From Bacteroidales bacterium (lineage in GTDB: Bacteria > Bacteroidota > Bacteroidia > Bacteroidales > UBA10428): a stretch of 64,000 bases of DNA. Made by a program: the position numbers and the translations under genes. The notes under the pieces were generated by a model that was not told where the DNA came from, did no database searches, and was given only the letters and a program-made list of their open reading frames with translations. Location of the stretch: positions 1 through 64,000 of the forward strand of contig JAFGEO010000055.1 of assembly GCA_016931575.1 (NCBI GenBank), in the 5' to 3' direction. This document shows positions 26,358 through 35,924 of the stretch, piece by piece (the first letter of the stretch is position 1; the number at the start of each line of letters is the position of its first letter).

Positions 26358-27353
26358 TTATTTAAGTTTCTCTTCTAATAGCTTGATCTCAATAACAGGA
26401 GAAATTTTTCTGTGCAGAATGTGATAAACAGCATCCATTATGGGCATGTTGACCTTGTGTTTCTCGTTGATCTCCTTGATGCAAGCCACGGCATAGGATC
26501 CCTCTGCCACCATGTTCATTTCAAGGGTAGCTGATTTTACGGAATAGCCCTTCCCGATCATGGTGCCGAATGTACGGTTGCGGCTGAATTGTGAGTAGGA
26601 GGTTACCAGCAGGTCCCCCAGGTAGGGTGAACTGTTTAGCTTCCGTTTACTTTTATAAGTTTTATCCAGAAAGCGCTTTATCTCCTGGTGTGCGTTTGAT
26701 ACCAGTACAGCCTGAAAATTATCCCCATATCCCAGGCCATGGCAAATTCCCGAGGCAATGGCAAAAATATTCTTTAATACGGCAGCATATTCCGTTCCGT
26801 ATATATCAGTTGATGTGTTGGATTTCAGATGATGACAACGCAGAAGATCGGCAATAAACCGGGAGTCTCTCTTGTTCTTTGATGATACGGTCAGATAGGA
26901 GAGGCGCTCCAGGGCTACTTCCTCAGCATGACAGGGGCCGGAAATGATACCGATGGAACTGAAGGGTATTTCGTAAACCTGATTGAAATATTCAGCCACA
27001 GTGAGGTTATGCTTTGGAATAATACCCTTCACAGCGGATACCAGGAATTTATTTTCAAATGAAACGGGAAACTGACTGAGCGATTCTTCGATGAAGGGAG
27101 CAGGTATCGCGCAGATCAGTAAGTCATTATTTTGAATGATCTCACCGAGGTCGGAAGAAAATGTAATCCGCCCGGTGTCCAAAATAACTGAAGTCAGGTA
27201 TTTGGGATTGTGGCCGTACTTTCTCATGAACCGGATACTTTCTTCGCTTCGCAGGTACCAGCTGATATGCTGGGCATTATTCATGATTAACTTGGCCAGG
27301 GCTGTTGCCCAGCTCCCCCCCCCTAATATAGCAATGCGGGTATCGGCTTTCAT
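26358..27353 (-). CDS. gpsA: NAD(P)H-dependent glycerol-3-phosphate dehydrogenase
   Basis: GpsA reduces dihydroxyacetone phosphate to sn-glycerol 3-phosphate for phospholipid synthesis. In 331 residues: the Rossmann start IAILGGGSWATALAKLI, FLVSAVKGI, the GPCHAEEVALER loop, and TEYAAVLKNIFAIASGICHGLGYGDN with the catalytic Lys. The C-terminal MVAEGSYAVACI block is normal. First gene of the gpsA-pgi operon, with a promoter box just upstream. Confidence 0.97.
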   Translation of the reverse strand: MKADTRIAILGGGSWATALAKLIMNNAQHISWYLRSEESIRFMRKYGHNPKYLTSVILDTGRITFSSDLGEIIQNNDLLICAIPAPFIEESLSQFPVSFENKFLVSAVKGIIPKHNLTVAEYFNQVYEIPFSSIGIISGPCHAEEVALERLSYLTVSSKNKRDSRFIADLLRCHHLKSNTSTDIYGTEYAAVLKNIFAIASGICHGLGYGDNFQAVLVSNAHQEIKRFLDKTYKSKRKLNSSPYLGDLLVTSYSQFSRNRTFGTMIGKGYSVKSATLEMNMVAEGSYAVACIKEINEKHKVNMPIMDAVYHILHRKISPVIEIKLLEEKLK

Positions 27354-27372
27354 AAAGAATTATTTGGACTGA

Positions 27373-27380
27373 CAAAGTTA
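27373..27380 (-). promoter_or_regulatory. -7 promoter box before gpsA
   Basis: On the minus strand TAACTTTG, an exact TAnnTTTG match, about 20 bases before the gpsA ATG. No strong -33 partner at 19 bases. Confidence 0.5.
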
Positions 27381-27518
27381 ACATTCTTCCTAATAGATCG
27401 TATGAAAAGAAAAGTTTAGCTTTCTTTAGAATTGCTTGCAGGGGCATAGCCCTCAGATTCATTAGCTTAAGAAAGCTATCTTTTCGGCTCAATCCTGTAA
27501 ACCAGAAAATGCATTGAT

Positions 27519-27526
27519 TATCTTTG
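27519..27526 (+). promoter_or_regulatory. -7 promoter box before the CotH-like operon
   Basis: TATCTTTG, an exact TAnnTTTG match, 28 bases before the GTG start at 27555. Together with the gpsA box it makes a divergent promoter region in the 201-base gap. Confidence 0.5.
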
Positions 27527-27554
27527 TGCGTCGTAATGTAAAAATAGGAATTCA

Positions 27555-28814
27555 GTGAGGAAGAAAACGACTTCTTTCATTTTTCTTGGACTCTTGGCAT
27601 TATCCCTCGTTTCATGTTACGAGGAATATGAAGTTTATCCGGAAATCAGTGAGGGTGCTTTCAATTTCAAATTGGATAATGCACAGGAACAAGAGATCAA
27701 TGACTCGAGAGGAGTCAACTTTATGGTCACTGATCCTCTGCCCATGCTGGAGCGGAACGGTATTCAATACCCGCTGGACAGGTTCGAGATCAGGGGGGAA
27801 AGCACATTGAATTTCAGAAGGAAAAGCTTTTCCATTAACATGGATACCAGCTTTTATTTATTTATCGATGCGGAAGGATCTGCACGTGACGTGGAGGAAT
27901 TCAAACTTATTTCCCTGGTGTATGACTTTACCTACATCGAAGGGGCCATCGCTCACTCGATCTTTCGCCAACTGGGGATGTGGCCTACTCACAGTGAGTA
28001 TACCGAAGTACGGCTAAATGGCCATACACAGGGATTATACCTTTTAATAGAAGATCCCGTGGAGTATTATCTCTACGAGCAGGGAGCCAGCTTAATTCTT
28101 CGCAGAGGCTATAATCATAGTAAATCAATGTCTGCGATAAACGAGCTGAAGGAAACCAAACCTGCCAGTGTATATCTTGCCCGCTTTGATTCTATCTACT
28201 CCTATATCCGACAGTACGATGGGATGCAATGTTACGATTCCCTGCAGTCGGTTCTGGATATGCCGTCATATTTTACCAAAATGTCAGTAGACCTGCTGTT
28301 GAAAAACGGAGACTATACGGATGAGGTTTTTTTCTATACCGCGGAATTGGGAGGGAAAGAAATTTACCGGGTTTCCCCTTGGGATTATGACGATCTGTTT
28401 CAGATTCCGCATGAAATTGGCAGGGACTGGGCAGTGGGGACTGTTTTCGGGACCAGGACGTACGAATCGCAGCAGGATATTATCGATGATGTGGGCGAAT
28501 CCCTGGTATTTTCTATTGAAGATGACCTTGACTATAAGATCGCAAAGGATAGTGTTCTCTATCAAAAGTATCTTGAAACCCTGGCCAATGTCATGCAGAA
28601 GATTGACGCAGAGGTGATAGAACAAATTATGCTCGAAACCAGGGATACCCTACAGCCGTTTTACCACCATCCGGAGATCATTGAGCAATCTAAATATGAT
28701 GCGAACAAGACCACGCAGGTGCTATTTGATCAGAATCTGATCGATAAAAGACAGTTTTTGCTGGATCGACGTGAATGGATAATACAGGAATTACACATAC
28801 AAAAGAGCCGATGA
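27555..28814 (+). CDS. CotH-kinase-like lipoprotein
   Basis: A 419-residue lipoprotein (lipobox SLVSC near residue 21) opening at GTG 27555, the only start that gives a full signal peptide. CotH signatures: FEIRGESTLNFRRKSFSI (the RGxS...KKS block binding phosphate), RLNGHTQGLYLLIEDP and VSPWDYDDLF (metal-type Asp pair). CotH proteins are atypical secreted kinases; the Bacillus CotH phosphorylates spore coat proteins. In Bacteroidota the substrate is unknown. Start of a three-gene secreted set: the stop overlaps the next ATG by 4 bases. Confidence 0.88.
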   Translation: MRKKTTSFIFLGLLALSLVSCYEEYEVYPEISEGAFNFKLDNAQEQEINDSRGVNFMVTDPLPMLERNGIQYPLDRFEIRGESTLNFRRKSFSINMDTSFYLFIDAEGSARDVEEFKLISLVYDFTYIEGAIAHSIFRQLGMWPTHSEYTEVRLNGHTQGLYLLIEDPVEYYLYEQGASLILRRGYNHSKSMSAINELKETKPASVYLARFDSIYSYIRQYDGMQCYDSLQSVLDMPSYFTKMSVDLLLKNGDYTDEVFFYTAELGGKEIYRVSPWDYDDLFQIPHEIGRDWAVGTVFGTRTYESQQDIIDDVGESLVFSIEDDLDYKIAKDSVLYQKYLETLANVMQKIDAEVIEQIMLETRDTLQPFYHHPEIIEQSKYDANKTTQVLFDQNLIDKRQFLLDRREWIIQELHIQKSR

Positions 28815-30526
28815 TGAAGACTTATTACATACTTTTCGCCAGCCTTTTTCTCCTGGCTTCCGACTGCGGGAATAAACCGGTAGTTGAAGAATGCCTCGAC
28901 GATGCCTGCTTCATGCTTAGTGACCTTGAAACACGGGTGGATTACTATCTGCCTTTTATTCTCTATAATGACAAGGATGAATATCCAACAATCCTGTTAA
29001 ATGGGCAGGTCATTTCCCTCGACTACGGAAAATCCTATGAGTTTACCGAATCTGGTTTTTATGAACTCGAGTTGAAGGGTAATACTTCGGATGATGTATA
29101 TCTCTTCACACTGGGAACGGAAGAACGGGAACATGCTGAATGGGGTATCCCTCAGTGGGTTCCAAAGACCTTTACAGCTGAGTCATCTTTTTCAGGAGAA
29201 GTCACTTCAATCTACCCCAGACGATACCTTCCCGGAATTGACATCCCGTTCATTTTTTATGCCACCCAGGGTGGACAGAGGATGGAGGGTTACCTGGAAG
29301 CTTCGGGGGCAGGCCATTCCTTCAATGTAAAACATGGTGTCGGATCTGTTCTTCTGAGTACGGATCAGGCGGGGAACCCCCAATTCAACATCGGCGGACA
29401 ACAAGTTGATTTGTCCCTGCAGGAGGCTGCCGGATATACGCACGAACTGAGTGGTACCTATGAGGAACCGCTAGTCATCCCGGAAAATTCTGTAGTACAC
29501 ATCTCAGGAAACGTATACCTTTCAGGAAGTTCTGCCTCCCTGCAAATTGGTGCCGGAAGCCTGGTATTGGTCGATGAGGCCATCAATATTTATAACGATT
29601 ATTGCGCCATTCAAATTAATGGGACTGCTTCAAATCCTGTTCTGATTACCTGCTCTGAGTCTGGTAAATACTGGGGTGGATTCATCTCTGGTCAGCAGGG
29701 TGCACCGGCAGATCTTACGGCCTCATACGCTATATTTTGTCGGAGCGGATATCATGACACAGGGGAATATGAGAGTTGGGGACATGCCAGGAGGCAGGGC
29801 CTCTTCTATACCGTCAACAGCAGTCTCAGCCTGGATCATTGCTATATGACCGACCATATCGGGCAGGTTTTTTATCCAATATATGCCGAGGTGGAGCTAA
29901 GTTCTGTTCTTGTTCAGAGGGCAAAAACGAGCGGTCAGCTAAATTATTCCACAGTCACAATTACCGGCAGTACGTTTACGGATTTTCCGGACGATAGCTA
30001 TACCTACCTCGACGATGATAACGATGCCTTATACATCAATCATTGTGATGCAAGAATCGATTCATGCATTTTCATGTTTGCCAAAGATGACGGGATGGAT
30101 TCAGGAGGAAATGACGGAGGAACCGTTGAGGTCTCCAATACAAGGTTTGAAGCCTGTTTCCATGAAGGCGCAGCACTTTCAAGCGTTGATCCGGCTGTCA
30201 AATCCCACACGTTCCGGAATTGTACTTTCTTTAATTGCGGACAGGGGCTGGAGCTGGGATTCAGCAGTCCGCATCATACCGTTACGATAGATAACTGTCG
30301 ATTCCTGGACAACGGTATCGGCATCCGCTATGGTGATAATTATACCTGGTCTTCGATAAACGGAACGCTATATGTCAATAATTCGCAGAGCCTGAATAAT
30401 AGTAAGGATGTCTGGAATATGGTAAGATCCCACTGGTCTCCCAAACTGGACCATATGATTTTCAGCAACGTCCAGGTCTCACAACAAACCGATCAGTATC
30501 CGGGCCTTGAGGTGATTGACAACTAA
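28811..30526 (+). CDS. Secreted right-handed parallel beta-helix protein
   Basis: About 572 residues from ATG 28811 (ATGA overlap with the CotH-like gene); the longer ORF adds 12 out-of-place residues. The signal peptide ends near LLASDCGN, where Asp at -1 is atypical of a lipobox, so lipidation is uncertain. After a beta-sandwich-like N-terminal region (to about 220) come repeated beta-helix rungs with Asn/Asp/Cys ladders (ITGSTFTDFPDD, INHCDARIDSCIF, IDNCRFLDNGIGIRY), like PbH1 repeats. No catalytic residues of polysaccharide lyases are obvious. It lies between two CotH-like genes and may be their substrate or partner, which is inference. Confidence 0.85.
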   Translation: MMKTYYILFASLFLLASDCGNKPVVEECLDDACFMLSDLETRVDYYLPFILYNDKDEYPTILLNGQVISLDYGKSYEFTESGFYELELKGNTSDDVYLFTLGTEEREHAEWGIPQWVPKTFTAESSFSGEVTSIYPRRYLPGIDIPFIFYATQGGQRMEGYLEASGAGHSFNVKHGVGSVLLSTDQAGNPQFNIGGQQVDLSLQEAAGYTHELSGTYEEPLVIPENSVVHISGNVYLSGSSASLQIGAGSLVLVDEAINIYNDYCAIQINGTASNPVLITCSESGKYWGGFISGQQGAPADLTASYAIFCRSGYHDTGEYESWGHARRQGLFYTVNSSLSLDHCYMTDHIGQVFYPIYAEVELSSVLVQRAKTSGQLNYSTVTITGSTFTDFPDDSYTYLDDDNDALYINHCDARIDSCIFMFAKDDGMDSGGNDGGTVEVSNTRFEACFHEGAALSSVDPAVKSHTFRNCTFFNCGQGLELGFSSPHHTVTIDNCRFLDNGIGIRYGDNYTWSSINGTLYVNNSQSLNNSKDVWNMVRSHWSPKLDHMIFSNVQVSQQTDQYPGLEVIDN

Positions 30527-30533
30527 GGACACT

Positions 30534-32066
30534 ATGAACACAAACCTACGTACAGGATTAGTTTTCCTGGTAGTCCCCTTTTTTTTGATTTCCTGTTACA
30601 AGGATGTCTACTATCCTGTGGATCAGAATAGTGAATATGCCTACCTGGCCTTTAATGAAACCCAGCTGGGGATCGATACCGTGAACCATTTGCTGCTGTG
30701 CCCGGTTTCTGCAGGAGATTTGGAAGAGTGGGAAGTAGAGATATATGCTGAACCCCTGAAAATTCTGAAAATCGAAGGGAGGAGCCCTGAGAAGGATGTC
30801 TATCGATTCGGGAATATTGACCTGACCCGGACCTATTCCGTGCTACTGCAATTTCCTGAACAGCCGGAGGAGGAGTATCTCTTGCAGTTTAGTTCTTTAC
30901 CTGTGTTTCAGATCTATTCCCGGACAGCTATCCTGAATGAACTTAAAGTGGATTCCTGGATCAGTATCTCAATGGTTCAGGGGGATGAGCCCGCCCATTA
31001 TGGACATATTGGTATTGAATACCGGGGTGCATCCGGGATATGGAGACCTAAAAAATCATTCGGAATCGAATTTCAGGAGGATGTATACGACAGCGATGAA
31101 CAGGATGTAGGTTTCTTTAATCTGCTCGAAGATGATGATTGGATCCTGGATGCAATGTATATCGATCAGGCCCGCATGCGAAAGGCCCTATCTCTTGACC
31201 TGTGGAACGATATGCAGGCAGACCGCTTGCCCGAACAGGATTTTCTGAGCACCAGTTCCCGAGGGGGATATGTAGAGGTATTCCTGAATATGCAGTATGC
31301 CGGTTTATACTACCTGCATGAAAGGATTGACCAGAAGCGCCTGGGTTTGGTACCCACAGGTGAATCCCTGGAAGGTGTGCTCTATAAATCGGAGGACAGA
31401 CAGGCCTCTACACAATATTTGGGCCTCGCCGAACTGCAGCCCGGAGTATTCTGGGGGGGGTGGGAGCTAAAATATCCCGAAGATCAGGGTATCGAAGCCT
31501 GGTACCCGCTATATGATTACCTGAGTTTTGTAATTGGGTCTTCCGATAAGGATTTTGTTGAAGGGATCTTTGAGTGGGTGGATAAGAAGAGTCTGGTAGA
31601 TTACTTTCTGTTTATGAATATCATCAATGCGATGGATAATCAGGACAAGAATATTTTCCTGGCACGTTTCGATCGGAATTCCAGGTTTTTCTTCATACCG
31701 TGGGACCTTGATGCCAGCTGGGGCAGAACCTTCCGTGCTGAAGTGGTGGAAGATCACATCTTGCAGAGGAATAAATTGTATGAAAGGCTTTTTGAACTTG
31801 ATCCTGAACAGTTTAAGACCAGCCTGCACAGCCGATGGAACGATCTGAAGAAAACTGTTTTTAATCCGGACTCTGTTCAGTCCAGGATCAGCGTTTACCA
31901 CAACAGCCTGGTAAGTTCAGGAGCCCTTATACGCGACAACAATGCCTGGCCCGATGCCAGTGTTACGATTGATCAGGAAGTCAGGTTTATGCAGGATTGG
32001 TACATATCAAGGTACGAGTACCTCGATGCCTGCCTTGACTCGCTTTATTTAAGTGGGAAAAAGTGA
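30534..32066 (+). CDS. CotH-kinase-family lipoprotein
   Basis: 510 residues from ATG 30534, chosen over the TTG at 30516 because it follows the previous stop by 7 bases and opens a lipoprotein signal (FFLISC). The CotH core is clear: GIEYRGASGIWRPKKSFGIEF, YVEVFLNMQYAGLYYLHERID (nucleotide-site Glu), DNQDKNIFLARFD and FFIPWDLDASWG. An N-terminal sandwich region of about 130 residues precedes the kinase fold. It overlaps the convergent lipoprotein gene by 22 bases. Third gene of the CotH / beta-helix / CotH set. Confidence 0.9.
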   Translation: MNTNLRTGLVFLVVPFFLISCYKDVYYPVDQNSEYAYLAFNETQLGIDTVNHLLLCPVSAGDLEEWEVEIYAEPLKILKIEGRSPEKDVYRFGNIDLTRTYSVLLQFPEQPEEEYLLQFSSLPVFQIYSRTAILNELKVDSWISISMVQGDEPAHYGHIGIEYRGASGIWRPKKSFGIEFQEDVYDSDEQDVGFFNLLEDDDWILDAMYIDQARMRKALSLDLWNDMQADRLPEQDFLSTSSRGGYVEVFLNMQYAGLYYLHERIDQKRLGLVPTGESLEGVLYKSEDRQASTQYLGLAELQPGVFWGGWELKYPEDQGIEAWYPLYDYLSFVIGSSDKDFVEGIFEWVDKKSLVDYFLFMNIINAMDNQDKNIFLARFDRNSRFFFIPWDLDASWGRTFRAEVVEDHILQRNKLYERLFELDPEQFKTSLHSRWNDLKKTVFNPDSVQSRISVYHNSLVSSGALIRDNNAWPDASVTIDQEVRFMQDWYISRYEYLDACLDSLYLSGKK

Positions 32067-33004
32067 GGCTTAAGGATGTCTGCCGGAAGGTACACACTGT
32101 CATCAGCATATGCCTCATCAGCATCTTTGAACATGGGTTTGTTAAATGCGATAAGCTCTGGCATATAATAGATCATGCTGAAATTGCCTTTGCCTTCTTC
32201 ATAAAACACCAGCATTTCATCTCCCCAGTGATTCTTCTCTGAAGTCAGTCTTCCTTCCTCATCGTAGTGGTATTGTGTGGAATTGTGAAGGTGCCAGTCA
32301 TCATTCTGCCTGCTAAACAAATCTATTTTTGTGGTTTGATCTCCAGTCCAGGAAAATATACTTCGTGAATTGAGCTCAAGTTTGCCGTACTTTCTGTTGT
32401 AATCAAGGTATTCACTTAGCCTCCCATCTTTCCAGAAGAAAGTATCCCGATCCGTCTGGAATCTTTGACCGTCGAGTATTTCAAAATAATTATGCTCCTG
32501 GATTTCATCATTCCTATAAGTAAAGTAGGCCTGGATCTTCTCATTCCAGGTTCCGTTGGTGTAGTGATAGATGGTGTAATGTGTCAGCTTATCATCTTCA
32601 TACTCGTAGTTCCACCTTGAATTCAGGAACCATTCACCTTTTGATCCTACATAGTAAATGTCTTCTACCAGACGGTCGTCCTCAAAGTTATAAATGTTCC
32701 GGCGCTTAAATTTACGTTCTCCCCGATTGAGGTAGTAAAATTCATGGACATACCCTTCATCCGTATTGCTGAACTCGGAAATATAATCCTGTTTCCATGC
32801 AGTATCAGCCATAAAATAGTGATTTATCTGCGTCATTTCGTTTGTCCCATAAATGAATTCCAACTTCCTGTAGGGAACATCGTCATCCTGGAAAATGATC
32901 TCCCGTACCCTTGAACTGTTATCTTCAGGATCCCGACTCTCTTTTTCGCAGCCCTGAATAAGAAACAAGGACAGGAAGATAAAACTTAGAACTACCTTTT
33001 TCAC
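32045..33004 (-). CDS. Lipoprotein with repeated aromatic YD-like units
   Basis: A 319-residue lipoprotein (lipobox LIQGC near residue 19). The mature chain is a run of roughly 25-residue aromatic units such as RNIYNFEDDRLVEDIYY, RWNYEYEDDKLTHYTIYH and TQYHYDEEGRLTSEKN. They look like the YD/RHS-type or MORN-like beta-hairpin repeats common in small Bacteroidota lipoproteins. No catalytic motif. It converges with the CotH gene, the last 22 bases of each overlapping. Confidence 0.82.
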   Translation of the reverse strand: MKKVVLSFIFLSLFLIQGCEKESRDPEDNSSRVREIIFQDDDVPYRKLEFIYGTNEMTQINHYFMADTAWKQDYISEFSNTDEGYVHEFYYLNRGERKFKRRNIYNFEDDRLVEDIYYVGSKGEWFLNSRWNYEYEDDKLTHYTIYHYTNGTWNEKIQAYFTYRNDEIQEHNYFEILDGQRFQTDRDTFFWKDGRLSEYLDYNRKYGKLELNSRSIFSWTGDQTTKIDLFSRQNDDWHLHNSTQYHYDEEGRLTSEKNHWGDEMLVFYEEGKGNFSMIYYMPELIAFNKPMFKDADEAYADDSVYLPADILKPHFFPLK

Positions 33005-33287
33005 AGTTTTCCATTTTAACCCGCCTCATTGATGATATCCAGAATTAAGAAGGAAACGATCAGCGCGACTGGTAAGTATGAATTAATTCTTAAAAGTTAG
33101 GGAAAAGCCAAACGAATAAGACCTCTGTATCTGAAATTTTCAGTCTAAATAATCCTGCATTCAAATATCATGTAAGGTACATGAAATCAGTGCAATATCC
33201 CGTCTGATACGAAGGGGTGACAAATTGATTCTGCATCTAAAGATCAGATCCGGGTCATGCCGGGAAGGAAAAATGCCGGCAGCATGC

Positions 33288-34247
33288 CTAAGGATGCGTT
33301 TCCTGTGTACCCGTGGATGTCCTGCAATAGGTATATCGATCCTTAATCAGCGCATTGATCAGGATCGTATCCAGGTCAATATTAAGATGGAAGGGGTCAC
33401 TGAAATTCTTTACCTCTGAGGTCAGGGGCGAAGGGTAGTCAAAATCAACTACTTTGCCGATTTTGATGAGGTCATTTTTAAAGGTAGACTCAGCATCCCT
33501 GAGATGGTATTTTGCAATCTGATCCTGCAGATCGGTGTGTGTTGGAGGTATAAAGAAAGTGAGGCTAATTTCGTTCTTGCTGCAATAATTTGCAATTTCC
33601 TGAAGTTTTTCACGGAATGTTTCCGGATAGCCATACTTTCTGTAGAAGATCGATGCGGGTCCTTCGATTTGCTGTTTCCAGAATGCAGCAGTGTCCATAT
33701 CAGGGGTGTTAAATGATGAACCGCTGCTGGTGAGCATATCATAAAAACAGAAGGCCATGGCTTTAATATTGGCACCATTCAATATATAATCCACTTGGCT
33801 TGATGAATTGAAGGTCGCTTCAATCAGGTTTTTATTGTTGAATTTATTGTACAGGTTGAAATTACAGCCGATAATTACGTTTTTCAGTTTTACGTCTTTT
33901 TCATTTGCAAGCTCTTTTATCTTATCGAATGTAATGATGATTTCTTCAAGTGTTGCACTGGGATACCCGAAGTTGAAATAATCCTCACCGGTCAACTCCT
34001 TTATCCGGTCTGAGTTGATAATATCAACCCGTGAATCTCCCAGCATCACATTTGCCTTTGGATTTTTGCTATACTGGACAACTTTCCAGAGACGCCCGTT
34101 TAATTCCCTTGAAATTTCCAGTTTGGTTTCAAGGGGGATCAGAATGTTGTTATCCCAGTAATTATAAGGGTCAGCAACGATGACCAGCAGGATGTATAAA
34201 GGAAAGGGAATCAGGAAATACAGAAATTTTTTTAAAAATTGTTTCAT
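33288..34247 (-). CDS. AlgJ/AlgX-like SGNH-type protein, partner of the MBOAT acyltransferase
   Basis: A 319-residue protein with one N-terminal membrane anchor and an SGNH-like extracytoplasmic domain. Block I appears as VMLGDSRVD (Ser about 72) and the Asp-His pair as FSDPFHLN near residue 290, the arrangement of AlgJ/AlgX/DltD-type acetyl transferases. It lies 4 bases after the MBOAT gene on the same strand, so the two likely act together: the MBOAT protein passes an acetyl group across the membrane and this protein transfers it to a polymer. The acceptor is unknown. Confidence 0.85.
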   Translation of the reverse strand: MKQFLKKFLYFLIPFPLYILLVIVADPYNYWDNNILIPLETKLEISRELNGRLWKVVQYSKNPKANVMLGDSRVDIINSDRIKELTGEDYFNFGYPSATLEEIIITFDKIKELANEKDVKLKNVIIGCNFNLYNKFNNKNLIEATFNSSSQVDYILNGANIKAMAFCFYDMLTSSGSSFNTPDMDTAAFWKQQIEGPASIFYRKYGYPETFREKLQEIANYCSKNEISLTFFIPPTHTDLQDQIAKYHLRDAESTFKNDLIKIGKVVDFDYPSPLTSEVKNFSDPFHLNIDLDTILINALIKDRYTYCRTSTGTQETHP

Positions 34248-34251
34248 AATC

Positions 34252-35715
34252 CTAGAATTGGAAGTAGATAAAATCCTGTTGTGTACCGGTAAAATAGAAA
34301 ATCAAAAAGATGATGAAGTAGTAGTAAGCCCACCTTACCAACCTTGGGAGCCTGGTATTTTCGAACTCGAGCGCATGTTGCTTGTCCCGTTGCAGCCATT
34401 CTGCAACTACCAGCAGGATAACAAGTGCGACATGTGAGGTGGTCACCCAGAGGCTGTTGGATAGCGAGCGTAATTCAGCCACATCAATAACATAGATCGA
34501 GGTGAATATTTTTTTGGTAATGATAAATGCTTCTGCAACGGTTTGAGAGCGGAAAAATACCCAGGCAATGACAGTCAGGAAAAAGGTTAAAGCTATTTGA
34601 AGGAATTCCCTGATGGACGGGAGGTATTTGCCTTTTGCTGCGATATCCAGGTTCCTGCGGTTTTGCTTCATCAATAGCAGTGGCAGGAAGTAGATGGCAT
34701 TAAGCGCACCCCAGATCACAAAGGTCCAGTTTGCCCCATGCCAGAATCCGCTGACGAGGAAAATGATGAATGTATTGCGAATCATTTTTGCTTTTGAAAC
34801 CCGGCTGCCGCCCAGGGGGATGTATACATAATCCCTGAACCAGGTAGAAAGGGAAATATGCCAGCGCCTCCAGAATTCCGCAATGTCGCGGGAGAAATAG
34901 GGGAAGGCAAAGTTTCGCATCAGGGTGAACCCGAATAATCTTGCTGTACCGATTGCGATATCGGAATAGCCGGAGAAGTCGCAATAGATCTGGAAGGCAA
35001 AGAATACCGCGCCAATAAACAGGGTAAACCCATTATAGTCCTGGTAGTTATTGAAAGCCTCCGTTACATAAGTTGCAACATTATCAGCAATAACCACCTT
35101 TTTGAACAGCCCCCAAAGGATTTGCCTCATGCCGTCTGTCGCTTTTACCGGGTCGAATTTTCGATTCTGATAAAACTGGGGAAGCAGGTTTGAAGCGCGT
35201 TCAATAGGACCTGCAACAAGTTGCGGGAAGAAGCTTACGAAAGAGAAAAAAGCTACTACATCTTTGGTAGGTTCCAGTTTTCTTCGATATACATCGATTG
35301 AATAGCTCAGGGTCTGGAAGGTATAAAAGCTGATCCCGACAGGAAGGGTTATATGCAGTACCGTTGTATTAATGGGATTTCCCAGCAGGGTAAAGGCATC
35401 TGCAAAGCTTTGGACAAAGAAATTAAAATACTTGAAAACCCCCAGAAATCCCAGATTCAACAACAAACTGGTCAGCAGAAGAAGTTTGCGCTTGTCGGTC
35501 CTCTCTTCTTTGGAAAGTTGGATTCCGACCCAATAGTCCACGGTTGAGCTGATTACGATCAGGGATAAAAAGATGGGATTCCACCAGCCGTAAAAAACAT
35601 AACTTGCTACCAGTAATAAGAAGTTCTGATATTTTAGCTTACGGTTAATTACAAACCAGTATAGTATGAAAACTATGGGTAGAAAAATCGCGAAATCAAT
35701 CGAGTTGAATAACAT
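34252..35715 (-). CDS. MBOAT-family O-acyltransferase (AlgI/DltB-like)
   Basis: A 487-residue polytopic membrane acyltransferase with about 11-12 helices. Family marks: the opening MLFNSIDFAIFLPIVFILYW, LPVGISFYTFQTLSYSIDVYR, the FPYFSRDIAEFWRRWHISLS block and the catalytic His in VSGFWHGANWTF. Such proteins supply acetyl groups for O-acetylation of alginate, peptidoglycan or other surface polymers. Only the SGNH gene accompanies it; no glycosyltransferases are adjacent, so the target cannot be named. Confidence 0.95.
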   Translation of the reverse strand: MLFNSIDFAIFLPIVFILYWFVINRKLKYQNFLLLVASYVFYGWWNPIFLSLIVISSTVDYWVGIQLSKEERTDKRKLLLLTSLLLNLGFLGVFKYFNFFVQSFADAFTLLGNPINTTVLHITLPVGISFYTFQTLSYSIDVYRRKLEPTKDVVAFFSFVSFFPQLVAGPIERASNLLPQFYQNRKFDPVKATDGMRQILWGLFKKVVIADNVATYVTEAFNNYQDYNGFTLFIGAVFFAFQIYCDFSGYSDIAIGTARLFGFTLMRNFAFPYFSRDIAEFWRRWHISLSTWFRDYVYIPLGGSRVSKAKMIRNTFIIFLVSGFWHGANWTFVIWGALNAIYFLPLLLMKQNRRNLDIAAKGKYLPSIREFLQIALTFFLTVIAWVFFRSQTVAEAFIITKKIFTSIYVIDVAELRSLSNSLWVTTSHVALVILLVVAEWLQRDKQHALEFENTRLPRLVRWAYYYFIIFLIFYFTGTQQDFIYFQF

Positions 35716-35781
35716 GATAGTTGAATTACTGAGTGGTTTTCAGAAGCATTTAACGTAGAATACAGTATTTGGTTATACTCC

Positions 35782-35789
35782 CAAAAGTA
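35782..35789 (-). promoter_or_regulatory. -7 promoter box upstream of the MBOAT gene
   Basis: On the minus strand TACTTTTG, an exact TAnnTTTG match, 67 bases before the MBOAT ATG; implies a leader of about 60 bases. No -33 element at 19 bases. Confidence 0.4.
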
Positions 35790-35924
35790 TCGTTTGACAA
35801 AATTATGGCATCAGCAGACATATCAATGTTTCTGACATACAATTTTTATCAACGATTTATATGACAGGGGTAAAGTTTAAAAAATGACGATTAAGTCATC
35901 GCAAAGGGCTGCGGAAAGCCTGGA

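Noticed and set aside
28775-28810. Upstream start of the beta-helix gene at 28775
   Set aside because: It would add 12 residues overlapping the end of the CotH-like frame and precede a clean signal peptide; ATG 28811 in an ATGA overlap is better.
33504-33778. Overlapping small ORFs inside the SGNH gene
   Set aside because: Alternative-frame shadows of the AlgJ-like gene with its GDS and DPFH motifs in the main frame.
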